Shown here one piece after another: positions 51,801-57,963 of a stretch of 64,000 nucleotides of DNA. The stretch lies in contig JASANG010002074.1 of assembly GCA_030248215.1 (NCBI GenBank), positions 62,001 to 126,000 of the forward strand. The letters run 5' to 3'. A program made the position numbers and the translations under genes. Each line of letters begins with the position of its first letter. Position 1 is the stretch's first letter. The DNA comes from Enoplolaimus lenunculus. Lineage: Eukaryota > Nematoda > Enoplea > Enoplida > Thoracostomopsidae. The notes under the pieces are model-generated. The model did no database searches and had not been told where the DNA came from. It was given only the letters and a program-made list of their open reading frames with translations.

Positions 51801-53307
51801 ACATTAACCAAAACCACTCTGCTATAGAAGCTTGACGCTCAAGCCCAAGGGGGCTCTAATGTCTTGTGGAATACTGCATATTATATATGTACTACTTCAT
51901 GTATACAGATTACACTAAAGTTCCTCATAGTGCAATTCGGTTCAACAGAATTAACGCAAAAAAATCTCTTATAAAATTCAGTTTTGATGCTTACTGTAGT
52001 GACCCGAATAATAAGGCGGTCTCCATTTTGAGTCCCAATCAATAGGAGTTCGAATGCCTAATAATAAGAGTCCGTAAAAGGGTAAACAGTACCAAGCTTA
52101 CGAGCGACATTAAAAGTTCTGAAGGGGAGTCCGAAAATTATTCTAAACGGACTGAGTTTTTCTGGTTGTCCTCTGGTCACATGAATATATTAGTCTACCC
52201 TCACATAAGTATACTACAGGTATGTTAAAGCACTTACCTTTGATCTGTAGTTTTCTGGTGTTTGCGCGTTCCATTCTTCGAAGTTTTGCCCTGGAACCAG
52301 TTAAAAGAATATTGAACGGTTGTCAAACTATGCTTAATACCAAGTGCTGAGTTGGACCAAAATGAGCCTGAGTTGGACCAAAATGAGCCTGAGTTGGACC
52401 AAAATGAGCCTGAGTTGGACCAAAATGAGCCTGAGTTGGACCAAAATGAGCCTGAGTTGGACCAAAATGAGCCTGAGTGGGACCAAAATGAGCCTGAGTT
52501 GGACCAAAATGAGCCTGAGTTGGACCAAAATGAGCCTGAGTTGGACCAAAATGAGCCTGAGTTGGACCAAAATGAGCCTGAGTTGGACCAAAATGAGCCT
52601 GAGTTGGACCAAAATGAGCCTGAGTTGGACCAAAATGAGCCTACGAACCACCGTATGTTTTAGTGAGTAGATGCATGTAAAGGTGTTAAGCGATAACTCT
52701 AAACGGATTTGCGGCGCAGCAGCCATGGAGACACCGGCGCCCACCTGTTGCGCAAATTTTGAATACGAGCTAAAATAGAAAGGAAATTTACATGAAAATT
52801 GGTAAGGTCTTGGCTTACAAATTAGGGGCGCATAGTTTTCTTCAGGACTTACGCTTAAGCTTTGGCCTATTTTTTCCTTAGACTTAGGCTTAGGCTTAGA
52901 AATATGCTTATCTTTACACTACAGCCTAGCTTAAGCTTAGGAATATGCTTATCGTACACCTGAGACTTAGCTTGAGGCTTAGGAATACGGTTATTCATAC
53001 ACTTAGGCTTAGTTTTAGGCTTAAGGTTGAGAACATGTCTATACACTGTTTACGGATGTCATATTTGGTGTCCCAACGTATGTGCTCCCGATTTTTGAAT
53101 CAGCTGCTAAGCCGTCGAAACGGGCGCTGTTTGAGCAAATCATAGCAATCTCAAACTGAAAATTTAATGCAAAGTACTGTAAAGAAATGAGCGAAAAGAA
53201 TAAACAAACGTTTTGTCTCGGTGCTACAAACAGCTGGCAGTAAAAACACCGCCCGTAGCAACTTACCTCACTGCTTGGAGATTTTGAATTTGTTTGCTTG
53301 ATGTGTC
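30761..53307 (-). CDS. DYNC2I1: Cytoplasmic dynein-2 intermediate chain, WDR60 (DYNC2I1) homologue
   Basis: A chain of small minus-strand exons, with matching phase at almost every junction, follows the vertebrate WDR60 order. First comes an acidic region with YEDDFE twice, then IEFDTFRIDSFELAPAQDYE with MYMQTFGKSNRKQ, then DDNVDREIQLEDIE and KWSQHP. The C-terminal WD40 blades follow: EEAATCCCFGPFRASTAFAG / SDGSICAWDLNE, TTLSTDGTIVIWSV with LKPGSKLKLM, PNQYFVGTNCGYVMCISR, FLVGTSSGTVCILD, VNAVCWSRDSPYQFYTLHGN / ILALWDL, and a tail ALAVDDANVEIYEY ending LLNNL. This matches my memory of human WDR60 blade by blade. The protein binds the dynein-2 heavy chain with WDR34 and drives retrograde intraflagellar transport in cilia. 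The true N-terminus lies upstream of the exons found, and one exon between 44347 and 41732 is missing from my model. Confidence 0.85.
31338..31404 (-). CDS. DYNC2I1: WDR60 exon
   Basis: Acceptor TATTTTAG, donor TAT/GTAAGT; both phases fit. Encodes FNPLLAFNNRCLMENATNFF, which aligns with human SPNRLVAMAAVGEPE. Confidence 0.72.
31643..31802. mobile_element. Family B element, left end lost
   Basis: CCTAAG core, then CTTTTATAGACCCGCCAGAA and TACAGTAACATGGGCC at the right. Confidence 0.7.
31971..32369. mobile_element. Family B element interrupted by a family C MITE
   Basis: GGCCCATGTTACTTTTAAGG at the left and CTCTAAAAGTAACATCAGCC at the right. GCAAACCT directly flanks both outer ends. A family C MITE (32105-32315) sits within the core. 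Confidence 0.9.
32105..32315. mobile_element. Family C MITE nested in family B
   Basis: CACTGCAAAACATGATGAGT to ACTCACAATTTTTTGCAATG, with TA on both sides within the TTAGGC core. The family C copy is therefore the younger insertion here. Confidence 0.9.
32694..32889 (-). CDS. DYNC2I1: WDR60 WD40 exon
   Basis: Acceptor AAATCACAG, donor ACAG/GTTAGT. Encodes IPVLSLRLPKSSDQSKHS, SVNAVCWSRDSPYQFYTLHG and ILALWDLKQST. Confidence 0.87.
32962..33213. mobile_element. Family B element with triplicated left end
   Basis: The block GG(C/T)TCATGTTACTTTAAG with GGGCGTCC(A/C)GGTT occurs three times in tandem before one TTAGGC core and one right end CCCTTAAAAGTAACATTGGCC. Confidence 0.85.
33360..33537. mobile_element. 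Family A TTAGGC-core element
   Basis: GGCCCATGTAAAGATCAGGG to CCCCTGTTCTTTACATTGGCC. Flanks AAGATGTT and AAGATTTT match 7 of 8. This is close to the family consensus. Confidence 0.9.
33778..33823 (-). CDS. DYNC2I1: WDR60 WD40 micro-exon
   Basis: 46 bp. Acceptor GTATTTTAG, donor TCGA/GTAAGT. Encodes VGTSSGTVCILDVSS, completing the blade. Confidence 0.8.
34106..34320. mobile_element. Family B TTAGGC-core element
   Basis: GGCCAGTGTTACTTTTAGGG at the left. Core CCTAAG blocks. Right GGGATGGCCCTAAAAGGAAC. Confidence 0.8.
34377..34478 (-). CDS. DYNC2I1: WDR60 WD40 exon
   Basis: 34 codons, phase 0-0. Acceptor CGTTTTTAG, donor TTA/GTAGGT. Encodes SMRSQSKTYNIYANDV and CLQFSYFAPNVFL, corresponding to VKVNVIDFSPFGEPIFL. 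A family B element ends about 55 bases away. Confidence 0.82.
34537..34660. mobile_element. Family B element, left end lost
   Basis: Six CCTAAG units, then TTTTATAGACCCACCAGAAA and TAAAGTAAAATGGCC. Confidence 0.7.
35345..35444 (-). CDS. DYNC2I1: WDR60 WD40 exon
   Basis: Acceptor AAATTTTAG, donor GAG/GTAAGA. Encodes LITACCFDCSPEKPNQYF then VGTNCGYVMCISRHE, collinear with human [20 protein letters not shown]. Confidence 0.87.
35461..35511. mobile_element. Family B right-end fragment
   Basis: TAGGCTTAGGAATATGCTTA followed by CAGTAACATTGG. Confidence 0.5.
35608..35728. mobile_element. Family H element
   Basis: CCAGTAGCCAAGGGGGGCCT, TTTTCAACCTTGCTTGTAAT, ATGCCCCTCCGGAAAATTTT and right ACTGGACGGGCCTG. 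Confidence 0.6.
35941..36139 (-). CDS. DYNC2I1: WDR60 WD40 exon
   Basis: Acceptor ACATTGCAG, donor AAAG/GTCAGC. Encodes TGQFQITTLSTDGTIVIWSV, then EIGLKPGSKLKLMKAAS, matching the human SDLGLMPGGRVKLVHS region. Confidence 0.85.
36466..36708. repeat. GC-rich minisatellite, 31-bp unit
   Basis: About eight near-identical units containing GACGGCGCCGTACGGGTGAC and GGACTGTGACG. The inner GGCGCC/GTAC is palindromic. GC content is far above its surroundings. Open frames on the minus strand are repeat artefacts. Confidence 0.9.
37147..37181 (-). CDS. DYNC2I1: WDR60 micro-exon
   Basis: 35 bp between acceptor TAATATTACAG and donor CAAG/GTAAGG. Read as VSNEQTLSQVQ it ends in the phase the next exon needs. 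Confidence 0.5.
37400..37494. mobile_element. Family A element, core almost lost
   Basis: CATGTAAAGATCAGGGGCGG then one GGCTTA and TGTTCTAGACATTGG. It shows the frame of the family without core expansion. Confidence 0.75.
37710..37810. mobile_element. Family C MITE, right half missing
   Basis: CACTGCAAAAAATGGTGAGT and the left arm up to GAGTCAAACGTG; no right arm. Confidence 0.75.
38321..38529. mobile_element. Family C fold-back MITE (copy 9)
   Basis: TACTGCAAAAAATGGTAAGT to ACTCACCATTTTTTGCCGTG, TA at both sides. Lies in or next to a WDR60 exon. Confidence 0.85.
38549..38629 (-). CDS. DYNC2I1: WDR60 candidate exon next to a family C MITE
   Basis: Acceptor AATGTGCAG with the right phase. 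Encodes SESAYNPFELTECDVIK and LLQQPFNVDG. The donor is unsure: ATG/GTTGTC at 38549, or a GTGAGT supplied by the adjacent MITE (exon end 38516). Confidence 0.45.
38740..38845 (-). CDS. DYNC2I1: WDR60 WD40 exon (SDGSICAWDL)
   Basis: Acceptor TTATTTCAG, donor TCAG/GTTAGT; phase 0 in, phase 1 out. Encodes SDGSICAWDLNEIGESSRDS, completing the blade begun in the previous exon. Confidence 0.82.
39054..39488. mobile_element. Family E pogo-like element
   Basis: TACTGTAGTGACCCGAATAA at the left, CTTATTCGAGTAACTACAGT at the right. TA at the ends fits a Tc1/mariner-pogo target. About 435 bp, no transposase frame. In a WDR60 intron. Confidence 0.8.
39598..39673 (-). CDS. DYNC2I1: WDR60 WD40 exon
   Basis: Acceptor CGTTTCAG, donor ATG/GTAAGT. 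Encodes LLACEEAATCCCFGPFRAST then AFAGM. The triple Cys and FAG match the human blade (VTCCC...FAGT). Confidence 0.8.
39884..40052. mobile_element. Family H element
   Basis: GTGCCCAGCTCACCTTGCTA with GGGGGGCTAAAAAATTTTTT, and a right end CCTCCTGGCTACCGGCTTG. Confidence 0.6.
40148..40335. mobile_element. Family A TTAGGC-core element
   Basis: GGCCAATGTAAAGAACAGGG to CCCCTGATCTTTACATTTGTC. Flanks AAACTTCA and AAACTTTA match 7 of 8. Confidence 0.85.
40668..41115. repeat. Degenerate minisatellite around GGGGTGAAACCAACCGTT
   Basis: More than twenty units of about 18 bp, with spacing in multiples of 9. Open frames on both strands (Gly-Val-Lys-Pro-Thr on plus) follow from the repeat. WDR60 intron. 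Confidence 0.85.
41677..41732 (-). CDS. DYNC2I1: WDR60 candidate exon before first blade
   Basis: Acceptor GAAACCCAG, donor AC/GTCAGT in the phase required by the next exon. Encodes ALVSMCVLDSFGNTGTLI, which sits where human WDR60 has CVWDIWQPSGPQKV. The start could instead be at 41721. Confidence 0.45.
41880..44088. other. WDR60 intron region with one undetected exon expected
   Basis: Holds a family H copy. A plus-strand 115-codon frame (43285-43632) overlaps a repeat seen also near 8.6 kb and is probably not a gene. The WDR60 segment between ...ISGK and ...CVLDS must be encoded here, but I could not place it. Confidence 0.4.
43015..43178. mobile_element. Family H element (diverged)
   Basis: TTTTAACCTCGCTTGCAAAT, CTTTGAAAACCCTTG and a right end GCTTGCTAACGGCCTG. 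Confidence 0.45.
44094..44263. mobile_element. Family H element (best copy)
   Basis: GGGCCCGTAGCCAAGGTGG at the left and GTGAGCTGGCTACGGGCCTG at the right are inverted ends. Middle TTTTCAACCTTGCTTGCAAG and CTTGTATGCCCTTCCTGAAA. Confidence 0.7.
44347..44482 (-). CDS. DYNC2I1: WDR60 exon
   Basis: Acceptor GATTTTGCAG, donor AAAA/GTAATT. Phase 0 start fits the exon before. Encodes LICDLLDTFSSDQATVAMRS and PVIVAKLDHQSLISGK. Confidence 0.68.
44935..45121. mobile_element. Family C fold-back MITE (copy 10)
   Basis: CACTGCAAAAGATGGTGAGT to CGACCATTTTTTGCCGTG, with TA flanks. WDR60 intron. Confidence 0.8.
45871..46210. mobile_element. Family G Harbinger-like MITE
   Basis: TGCGGGATTCACGTTACCAA at the left, TTGGTAACGTGAACCCCACA at the right, TAA on both sides. 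Inside, CGTATGGGTA motifs. Confidence 0.8.
46223..46326 (-). CDS. DYNC2I1: WDR60 exon
   Basis: Acceptor GTCATTGAAG, donor GAA/GTTAGC; phases fit both neighbours. Encodes DVTNEATNQNEAERSNNDIY and HRFIGASGE. A family G transposon begins only four bases beyond the donor hexamer. Confidence 0.65.
46476..46901. mobile_element. Family A element with long TTAGGC core
   Basis: CATGTAAAGATCATGGGCGG to CCCCTGTTATTTACATTGGCC. The core has eight blocks of GGCTTA separated by TCATTCTTACGC. Produces spurious frames of 96-150 codons. Confidence 0.88.
47195..47306 (-). CDS. DYNC2I1: WDR60 exon (dynein light-chain region)
   Basis: Acceptor GATTTAAG, donor GGAG/GTTTGT. Encodes VFTQTCDDNVDREIQLEDIE, then CTKWSQHPPVGRLYCG, collinear with the human segment around VQCNEDNVERDIQTEEIE. 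Confidence 0.82.
47333..47577. mobile_element. Family B TTAGGC-core element
   Basis: GGCCAGTGTTACTTTTAGGG to GACGGCCCTAAAAGTAACAT. Lies between two WDR60 exons. Confidence 0.82.
47728..47895. mobile_element. Family B-derived unit, inverted relative of the 50-kb array
   Basis: CATGTCATCTAAGCTTAAGC, CCTAAG core, CTTTAAAGTAACATGG, then CAAATTCAGAGTATGAAATA. This matches the 141-bp unit of the 50-kb array in reverse. Confidence 0.75.
47912..48136 (-). CDS. DYNC2I1: WDR60 conserved pre-WD exon
   Basis: 75 codons, phase 0-0. Acceptor CATATTTTAG, donor CAG/GTTTGG. Encodes KYRRHGQRVASAKFNF, a basic helix, then IEFDTFRIDSFELAPAQDYE and MYMQTFGKSNRKQ, the best conserved non-WD block of WDR60. Confidence 0.88.
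48192..48638. mobile_element. Family E pogo-like element
   Basis: TACTGTATTGACCCGAATAA to TTATTCGGGTCACTACAGTA. About 445 bp, intronic in WDR60. Confidence 0.8.
48965..49027 (-). CDS. DYNC2I1: WDR60 short linker exon
   Basis: 21 codons, phase 0-0. Acceptor ACACTTTCAG, donor AAG/GTAGTA. Encodes ALPEIASEKEASGKCEMPTN. A G'-type transposon fragment starts 27 bases upstream. Confidence 0.65.
49054..49147. mobile_element. Family G' left-end fragment
   Basis: TGCGGGATTGGCGGTTATAA, GGCAGGCGGGTCACCACGGT and GATTCGACCTCAACGTTAAA, matching the left end of the 26.8-kb element. It starts 27 bases from a WDR60 exon. Confidence 0.65.
49325..49420 (-). CDS. DYNC2I1: WDR60 acidic-region exon, second YEDDFE
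   Basis: 32 codons, phase 0-0. Acceptor TTTATTTTAG, donor AAA/GTATTT. Encodes DYEDDFESDEEEDVLQTPT and ends QEDTSSK. Together with the exon before, the motif DYEDDFE is doubled, as I recall for vertebrate WDR60. Confidence 0.75.
49896..50622. repeat. Tandem array of a 141-bp unit derived from family B
   Basis: Five units with starts at about 49896, 50042, 50183, 50324 and 50465, then a partial at 50601. Each has GACATATTTCATACTCTGAA, the family B end CCATGTTACTTTAAGG, a CCTAAG block and a short TTAGGC block. Units 2-4 differ by only a few bases. The 255-codon plus frame is an artefact. Confidence 0.9.
50699..50833 (-). CDS. DYNC2I1: WDR60 acidic-region exon
   Basis: 45 codons, phase 0-0. Acceptor TATTGTTTCAG, donor GAG/GTCAGA. 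Encodes KNQRLLAGESITSKD and ends EGYDYEDDFE, the acidic motif typical of WDR60. Confidence 0.75.
51719..51905 (-). mobile_element. Family F element, inverted and truncated
   Basis: ACCCTTTCTCACATGAATAT at the left. Then the reversed tRNA-like head GCTATAGAAGCTTGACGCTC and GGGGGCTCTAATGTCTTGTG. The B box is lost. Confidence 0.6.
51992..52219. mobile_element. Family E element, internally deleted
   Basis: TACTGTAGTGACCCGAATAA at the left, then about 200 bp with family matches. The right end is diverged. Confidence 0.6.
52238..52290 (-). CDS. DYNC2I1: WDR60 exon (QNFEEWNAQTPENYRSK)
   Basis: Acceptor GGTTCCAG, donor AAAG/GTAAGT. The phase that fits the next exon gives QNFEEWNAQTPENYRSK. Confidence 0.6.
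52347..52646. repeat. Perfect 21-bp minisatellite
   Basis: Fourteen copies of GAGTTGGACCAAAATGAGCC(T), all identical except one GTGGGACC variant near 52477. All frames are open on both strands (LDQNEPE, SWTKMSL, LRLILVQ). Sits about 55 bases upstream of a WDR60 exon. Confidence 0.95.
52805..53050. mobile_element. Degenerate family A element
   Basis: TTAGGGGCGCATAGTTTTCT, AAGCTTTGGCC and scattered GGCTTAG blocks; diverged ends. Confidence 0.45.
53267..53307 (-). CDS. DYNC2I1: WDR60 candidate N-terminal exon
   Basis: A 41-bp segment between acceptor CTTTTGCAG and donor GAG/GTAAGT. Frames give HIKQTNSKSPSSE or DTSSKQIQNLQAV. Its phase does not directly join the next exon, so another exon may intervene. 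Confidence 0.4.
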
Positions 53308-53621
53308 CTGCAAAAGATAACAAACAAGTTGAACGCGGAAATATTTTGTAAAAGTGAAACATTCTGTTAACTTAAAAATGGCATACAATACTTTGTCAGC
53401 GAACATCAGTGTGGTGACTGGAGAGTATTTAGAGGCTACCCAAAGTCAAGGTGAGGTCCCCCAAAGTCGATGTGTGGGGCACAAAAGTAAATAAGGCATC
53501 CACCCGCCCAGAGTTTTGATGTTCGTGCAAATGTGCTGACGGACTCAAAGATAACAAGGTATTTGATATGATAAGTACAGGTATACATAAAATATATTGC
53601 TAACATTAAATGTAATGACAT

Positions 53622-53996
53622 CAGGGTACAACATGAGGTCTGTCTCCGGCTCCGGCTCCGGCAGAAAATCGGCCTCCGGCTCCGGCTCCGGTACAATTTT
53701 TGCCGGAGGTTCCGGCTATTTCGGTAGTACAAATGTTGCAGAATTTAACAAAATTTCTCTGTTTAGTGTGTTTCGATTTACTTTTGTCACAAGTTTCAGA
53801 AAAGAATTTCCGAAATTGTCCAGAAAATTAACGTAAAACCAAATAACTTAACAACATATTGCAGATATTGGCTAAAATTAACCAATTAATCATCATCTTT
53901 ACTACATAATTTCGCCTCACCTCCGGCTCCGGCAAGTTTCGTTGACCTCCGTCTCCGGCTCCGGTTTCGGTATTTTTCACCTCCGGTTGCACCCTG
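53622..53996. mobile_element. hAT-type MITE with CTCCGG repeats and perfect 8-bp duplication
   Basis: CAGGGTACAACATGAGG at the left, CCTCCGGTTGCACCCTG at the right. AATGACAT at 53614-53621 and 53997-54004. Terminal arms are built of CTCCGG hexamers. Confidence 0.88.
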
Positions 53997-54175
53997 AATG
54001 ACATGGATCTGGTGGAACCGTTTGGATCAAAGAGAATCAGTTTAAAATAATTTAGTGAGCGCAGAGAGCGAGAAGCCATCCATAGTTTTAGCATTGATCC
54101 CAGTGTAAAAAATTAGTTCGGAGCGGACCCGCTGAGAAAATATGTATTATGCGCATAAAAATGGTTTGGAGACCT

Positions 54176-54420
54176 ACACACAAAATAAATTGTCTCATTC
54201 AAGAATACTGTCAGAAATTTAAGACAAACGTCTTTAATTCAGACTCCAGACATATATGTCTTGAATTCAAGACTTTTATTTCTTAAAATTTCAGAAATAT
54301 TTGTCCGAAATTTTTTACACTTAAATGTCTTAATCTTAAGACTTTGTTTCATGAACGATTAAGACAAATAATTTTGAAATATAACATAAATATTTCTGAA
54401 ATAAAACACAGATTTGTGAG
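54176..54420. mobile_element. AAGACA/TGTCTT fold-back element
   Basis: Repeated TTTAAGACAAA, TGTCTTGAATTCAAGAC and TGTCTTAATCTTAAGAC motifs make it self-complementary. Ends not fixed. Confidence 0.45.
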
Positions 54421-54867
54421 TGACAACTGACTTTAAAAGTGGGGGGTAAAGCTCAATCAAGTACCTTTTATAACCTAAGATACGATCAAGACGTTAACTT
54501 TAGGTTGGGGGGACATTGAGCTCAAATATCTTTGAAACTGCCCCCAAAATGTGATGGGTTTCTCATTTGGGGCTATGGGGGAGCTATGGACGCCATTAAC
54601 AAGCGTGAAACTTTTCACAAAGTTTTGCTGTAAAAATTCCGAAAATGGGGCAAATTCGAGCGAAACGCAAAAGTTTGTTTGTGTTTTTATATATCGAACA
54701 GTTGAAATCGCGTTTAACTTAAAATTTTAACACTCAGCATGCTTAAATACTGTGCGAATCGACATCGTAAGGAACTTGCGCAATTTTAATAGACATTGTC
54801 ACCATTCTAAATTCTAAAAATTTATACAACTTTCATTTGATGAAATTTGTTGTTTTATTTTAATAAA

Positions 54868-55105
54868 TATAACCCTTTCTGTACGAGCAATACACACACT
54901 GTGGCAAGTGTTTAACATTTATAACATATACGCGCAATGCAAAATCTCCACAAGACGTGTGAGAGCCTAGTCGGGCTCGAGCGTCAAGCTCCTATAGCTC
55001 AGTGGTCATCGTAAACGCCTCCCAACCTTGAGACTGGGGATCGAATCCGACCTCGAAGTTGCACCTCATGTTAAATTGCAAATATTCCAGTGAGAAAGGG
55101 TTAAA
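54868..55105 (+). mobile_element. Family F element
   Basis: ATAACCCTTTCTGTACGAG and CCAGTGAGAAAGGGTTAAA as ends. A-box-like TATAGCTCAGTGGTC and B-box-like GGGATCGAATCC in the middle. Confidence 0.7.
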
Positions 55106-55420
55106 GCACGTAAATGGCCTCTCAGAATATAATTATTAAAGATAATAAAATTTCAGTGCCTTCACCATCATTTCAAAGCACTTCCTTCCACCCACCATTC
55201 ATAATTTTTTCGTTCTGAACATTGTGTTTTTCTTTATTGTGACTTCTATGCTTTGAATTTGACCTGAAAATGAGTGCGCATTCTACAATAAGCACTCCCA
55301 AGCATGGAAGATAATGCCGGTAATATATACATTCAATGCAAATGACAACTTTGCAAGCATAATTTGCCTCTCCACGTCCACACATCAACCAACTGAGTGA
55401 AACGATAGCAGATGAGACCG

Positions 55421-55522
55421 AGGCTTACGTTTACACTTTACGCTCAGGCTGATACTCAGGTTTAGGTTTAGGCGTAGAAATATCTTTCTGCTACTGTTAC
55501 GGCAATCAAAGTAACACTGGCC
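55421..55522. mobile_element. Family B fragment
   Basis: TTAGGTTTAGG core remnants, then CTACTGTTACGGCAATCAAA and GTAACACTGGCC. Confidence 0.6.
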
Positions 55523-55540
55523 ATTTTCGATTAATATATC

Positions 55541-55789
55541 CTGTAAATTCCAGTGAGTTGATTAATCAATTCAGAGAGAGAATTAGTTATTTTTGATCAT
55601 TTCTGAGTTAATAGCATTAAATATCAATCACTCTGAACTTGCTTGATTCCGGGTGAGTTGATTAATTAACTCAGAATGAGTTAATCCAATTCAGAATTCA
55701 AAATTCTGAAAGACCTAATTTAGAGCTCCGGCTTCTAAGTGGATTCAACTCATTCTCGAATTAAAATCAACTCACTGGAATTTACAGTG
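55541..55789. mobile_element. Family D fold-back MITE
   Basis: CTGTAAATTCCAGTGAGTTG to CAACTCACTGGAATTTACAG. Confidence 0.85.
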
Positions 55790-56125
55790 ATACTAATGAC
55801 CACACCAAAACGCATTGAACTGAATTTGTGAATACATAGAATAGGGCTGACAGTTTTCAACCAATTCGTGATTATAAGACTCTACAAAACGTTAAGGTCG
55901 GCATTTGCAGCAAAACGGCAGCCGATTTACCTTTCTCGTGTTTGTTTGGAATCGTACGTTTGATGTTTGCTCAACCGATTTGAGCTTGAATCTCGATTTC
56001 TGTTCGGTTTCTGCTGAAAATAACGTTACAACGTTTCGCTTCAAACGCGTAGTCACAGAAGGGAATATGCGGGCGTTGTTCCTCTATTCATAAACCAACA
56101 ATATTTTGAGACTGTTGCAAAGGAA

Positions 56126-56377
56126 CACTGTAAATTGCAATGAGTTAATTAATTAACTCAGACGGAAAGTTAATTATTTCTGAGTTAATAACAATACACT
56201 TTAACTCACTCTGAGTTGACTTGATTCTCACTGTGAGTTGAGTTCGCTCTGGGTGAGTTGATTAATTCACTCAGAATGAATTCAATCAACTCAAAATTCT
56301 GAGTTCTGATAGTCCTAACTCAGATTGAGTGATTCAACTCATTCTTAGTTAAAATCAACTCACTAAGATTTACAGTG
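56126..56377. mobile_element. Family D fold-back MITE
   Basis: CACTGTAAATTGCAATGAGT to CTCACTAAGATTTACAGTG, with ACTCAGA/TCTGAGT motifs inside. Confidence 0.85.
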
Positions 56378-56638
56378 AATTTAATACTAAAATTATGTCG
56401 CGGTTCATGCTCAATTCGCTCACGATTTATTTCGTATTTCTACTTTTAAATTGTTATCAATTGATATAAAGTTTGCTGTTGACTCATTTCGCACTAGCAG
56501 TAATGGATTCTTAAATTTTAAGCAATATTGAACTTGCTGCACCATCATTTTTCTTTCGTTTAACCAAATTCGTACTTAGCCACAGGTGGGTCCATAGGGT
56601 GCTCGGCTACTCTACAAATCTTTTACTTTTACATCCTA

Positions 56639-56858
56639 CACTGCATAAAGATGCGAGTCAAATTGACTCTTTCCGAAATAGGCTTTTCGGGACTGCACAA
56701 ACTGAGTCAAATTCGACTCCGCCTGAGTCAAATTTGACTCACTGAGCGACTCGGGTGTAGTCGAATTTGACTCTGGCAGAGTCGAATTTGACTCAGTTTG
56801 TGTAGTCCGTAAAAGCCTATTTCGTAACGTCAATTTGACTCACCATTTTTTTGCTGTG
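56639..56858. mobile_element. Family C fold-back MITE (copy 11)
   Basis: CACTGCATAAAGATGCGAGT to ACTCACCATTTTTTTGCTGTG, with TA flanks. Confidence 0.8.
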
Positions 56859-57173
56859 TAGAAAACATGTTCATCGGAATGCTTGCTTGGTCCCTCTATC
56901 ACTGCGCGTTCAGGTGACTATATGGAGAATCAATCCGTTTGTTTGTGAGCTCACCTTCGCCTCTGAATGATATTTGTTGCGAGAAGATCGATCTGCCATT
57001 ATCTTCGACGGCTGGTACGAAATCGATATATATGTACAATAGAAATGAAACAAACTAAAATACTATCAATAGCTTACCAATTTACGCAACCTCTCAGTTG
57101 CCTAGAGATATATTTACGGAGTATATTTGTGGTCGTCAATGCCAAACATGATCAATCTTAGACCGTTGTTAAC

Positions 57174-57266
57174 TAAATTCGTTGTCATATTCTGAGTCTT
57201 TTATATACTCGTGATGAACATCGTGCTCTTCTTCTACTTTGATACGAATCATAAAAAATTCGAACC
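57174..57266 (-). CDS. Possible acidic exon
   Basis: Acceptor-like TGACAAAAG, then an open frame with IRIKVEEEHDVHHEYIKDSE and a weak donor TTTA/GTTAAC. The acidic, charged composition could suit an N-terminal WDR60 exon, but nothing links it. Confidence 0.25.
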
Positions 57267-57404
57267 CTTTTGTCAGAAGGTCTAGAGTCAGGTTAAGTTT
57301 TAGACTATTTTTTGCTTGGGATTAGCTAGGCTTAGCCTCAGTTATAGACTTATCTTTACACTGAGGCTAGACATGGGTTTAGGAATATGCTTTTACCTAT
57401 ATTT

Positions 57405-57745
57405 CAGGGTGCAACCGGATGTGAACAATGTCGGAGCCGGAGGTCAACGAAATTTGCCGGAGCCGGAGGTGAGGCGAAGTTAGGTAGTAAGGACGATGGT
57501 TAACTAGTTATTTTTAGCCAATATCTGCAATATGTTGTTAATTTGTTTGGTTTTAGGCTAATTTTCTGCGAATTTTCGGACAAAAGAAAAAGGAAACGCG
57601 TTCAAACAGATAAATTTTACAACATTATGCAAAATGTTGCTGCCGAAATTGCCGGAATCTCCGGCAAAAATTTTACCGGAGTCGGAGCGGAAGCCGGAGG
57701 CTGATGTTCTGCCTGAGGCGGAGGCAGACCTCCAGTTGCACCCTG
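57405..57745. mobile_element. hAT-type MITE with GGAGCC repeats
   Basis: CAGGGTGCAACCGGATGTG to GACCTCCAGTTGCACCCTG. Flanks CTATATTT and CTACATTT match 7 of 8. Related to the 53.6-kb element. Confidence 0.85.
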
Positions 57746-57963
57746 CTACATTTACATTCCTCAAAGTAGCAGTAGCTTGTTTCCAAACTCTAAAACGAAT
57801 AATCTTGTTTTTGGGGGGAAGCGGTGTTACAGAAGGTGTATTTCAATTGTTTTAAGGAATTTTAACTCGACATAGCACTCGTTATGAGCATAGAAATATT
57901 TATTTTTAAAATATTAAATATTTCCTGTAACTGACTGAATTCCTCAGTTTCAAAAATAACGAT

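Noticed and set aside
52334-52744. Frames of 103-136 codons (LDQNEPE, LRLILVQ)
   Set aside because: All come from the perfect 21-bp minisatellite.
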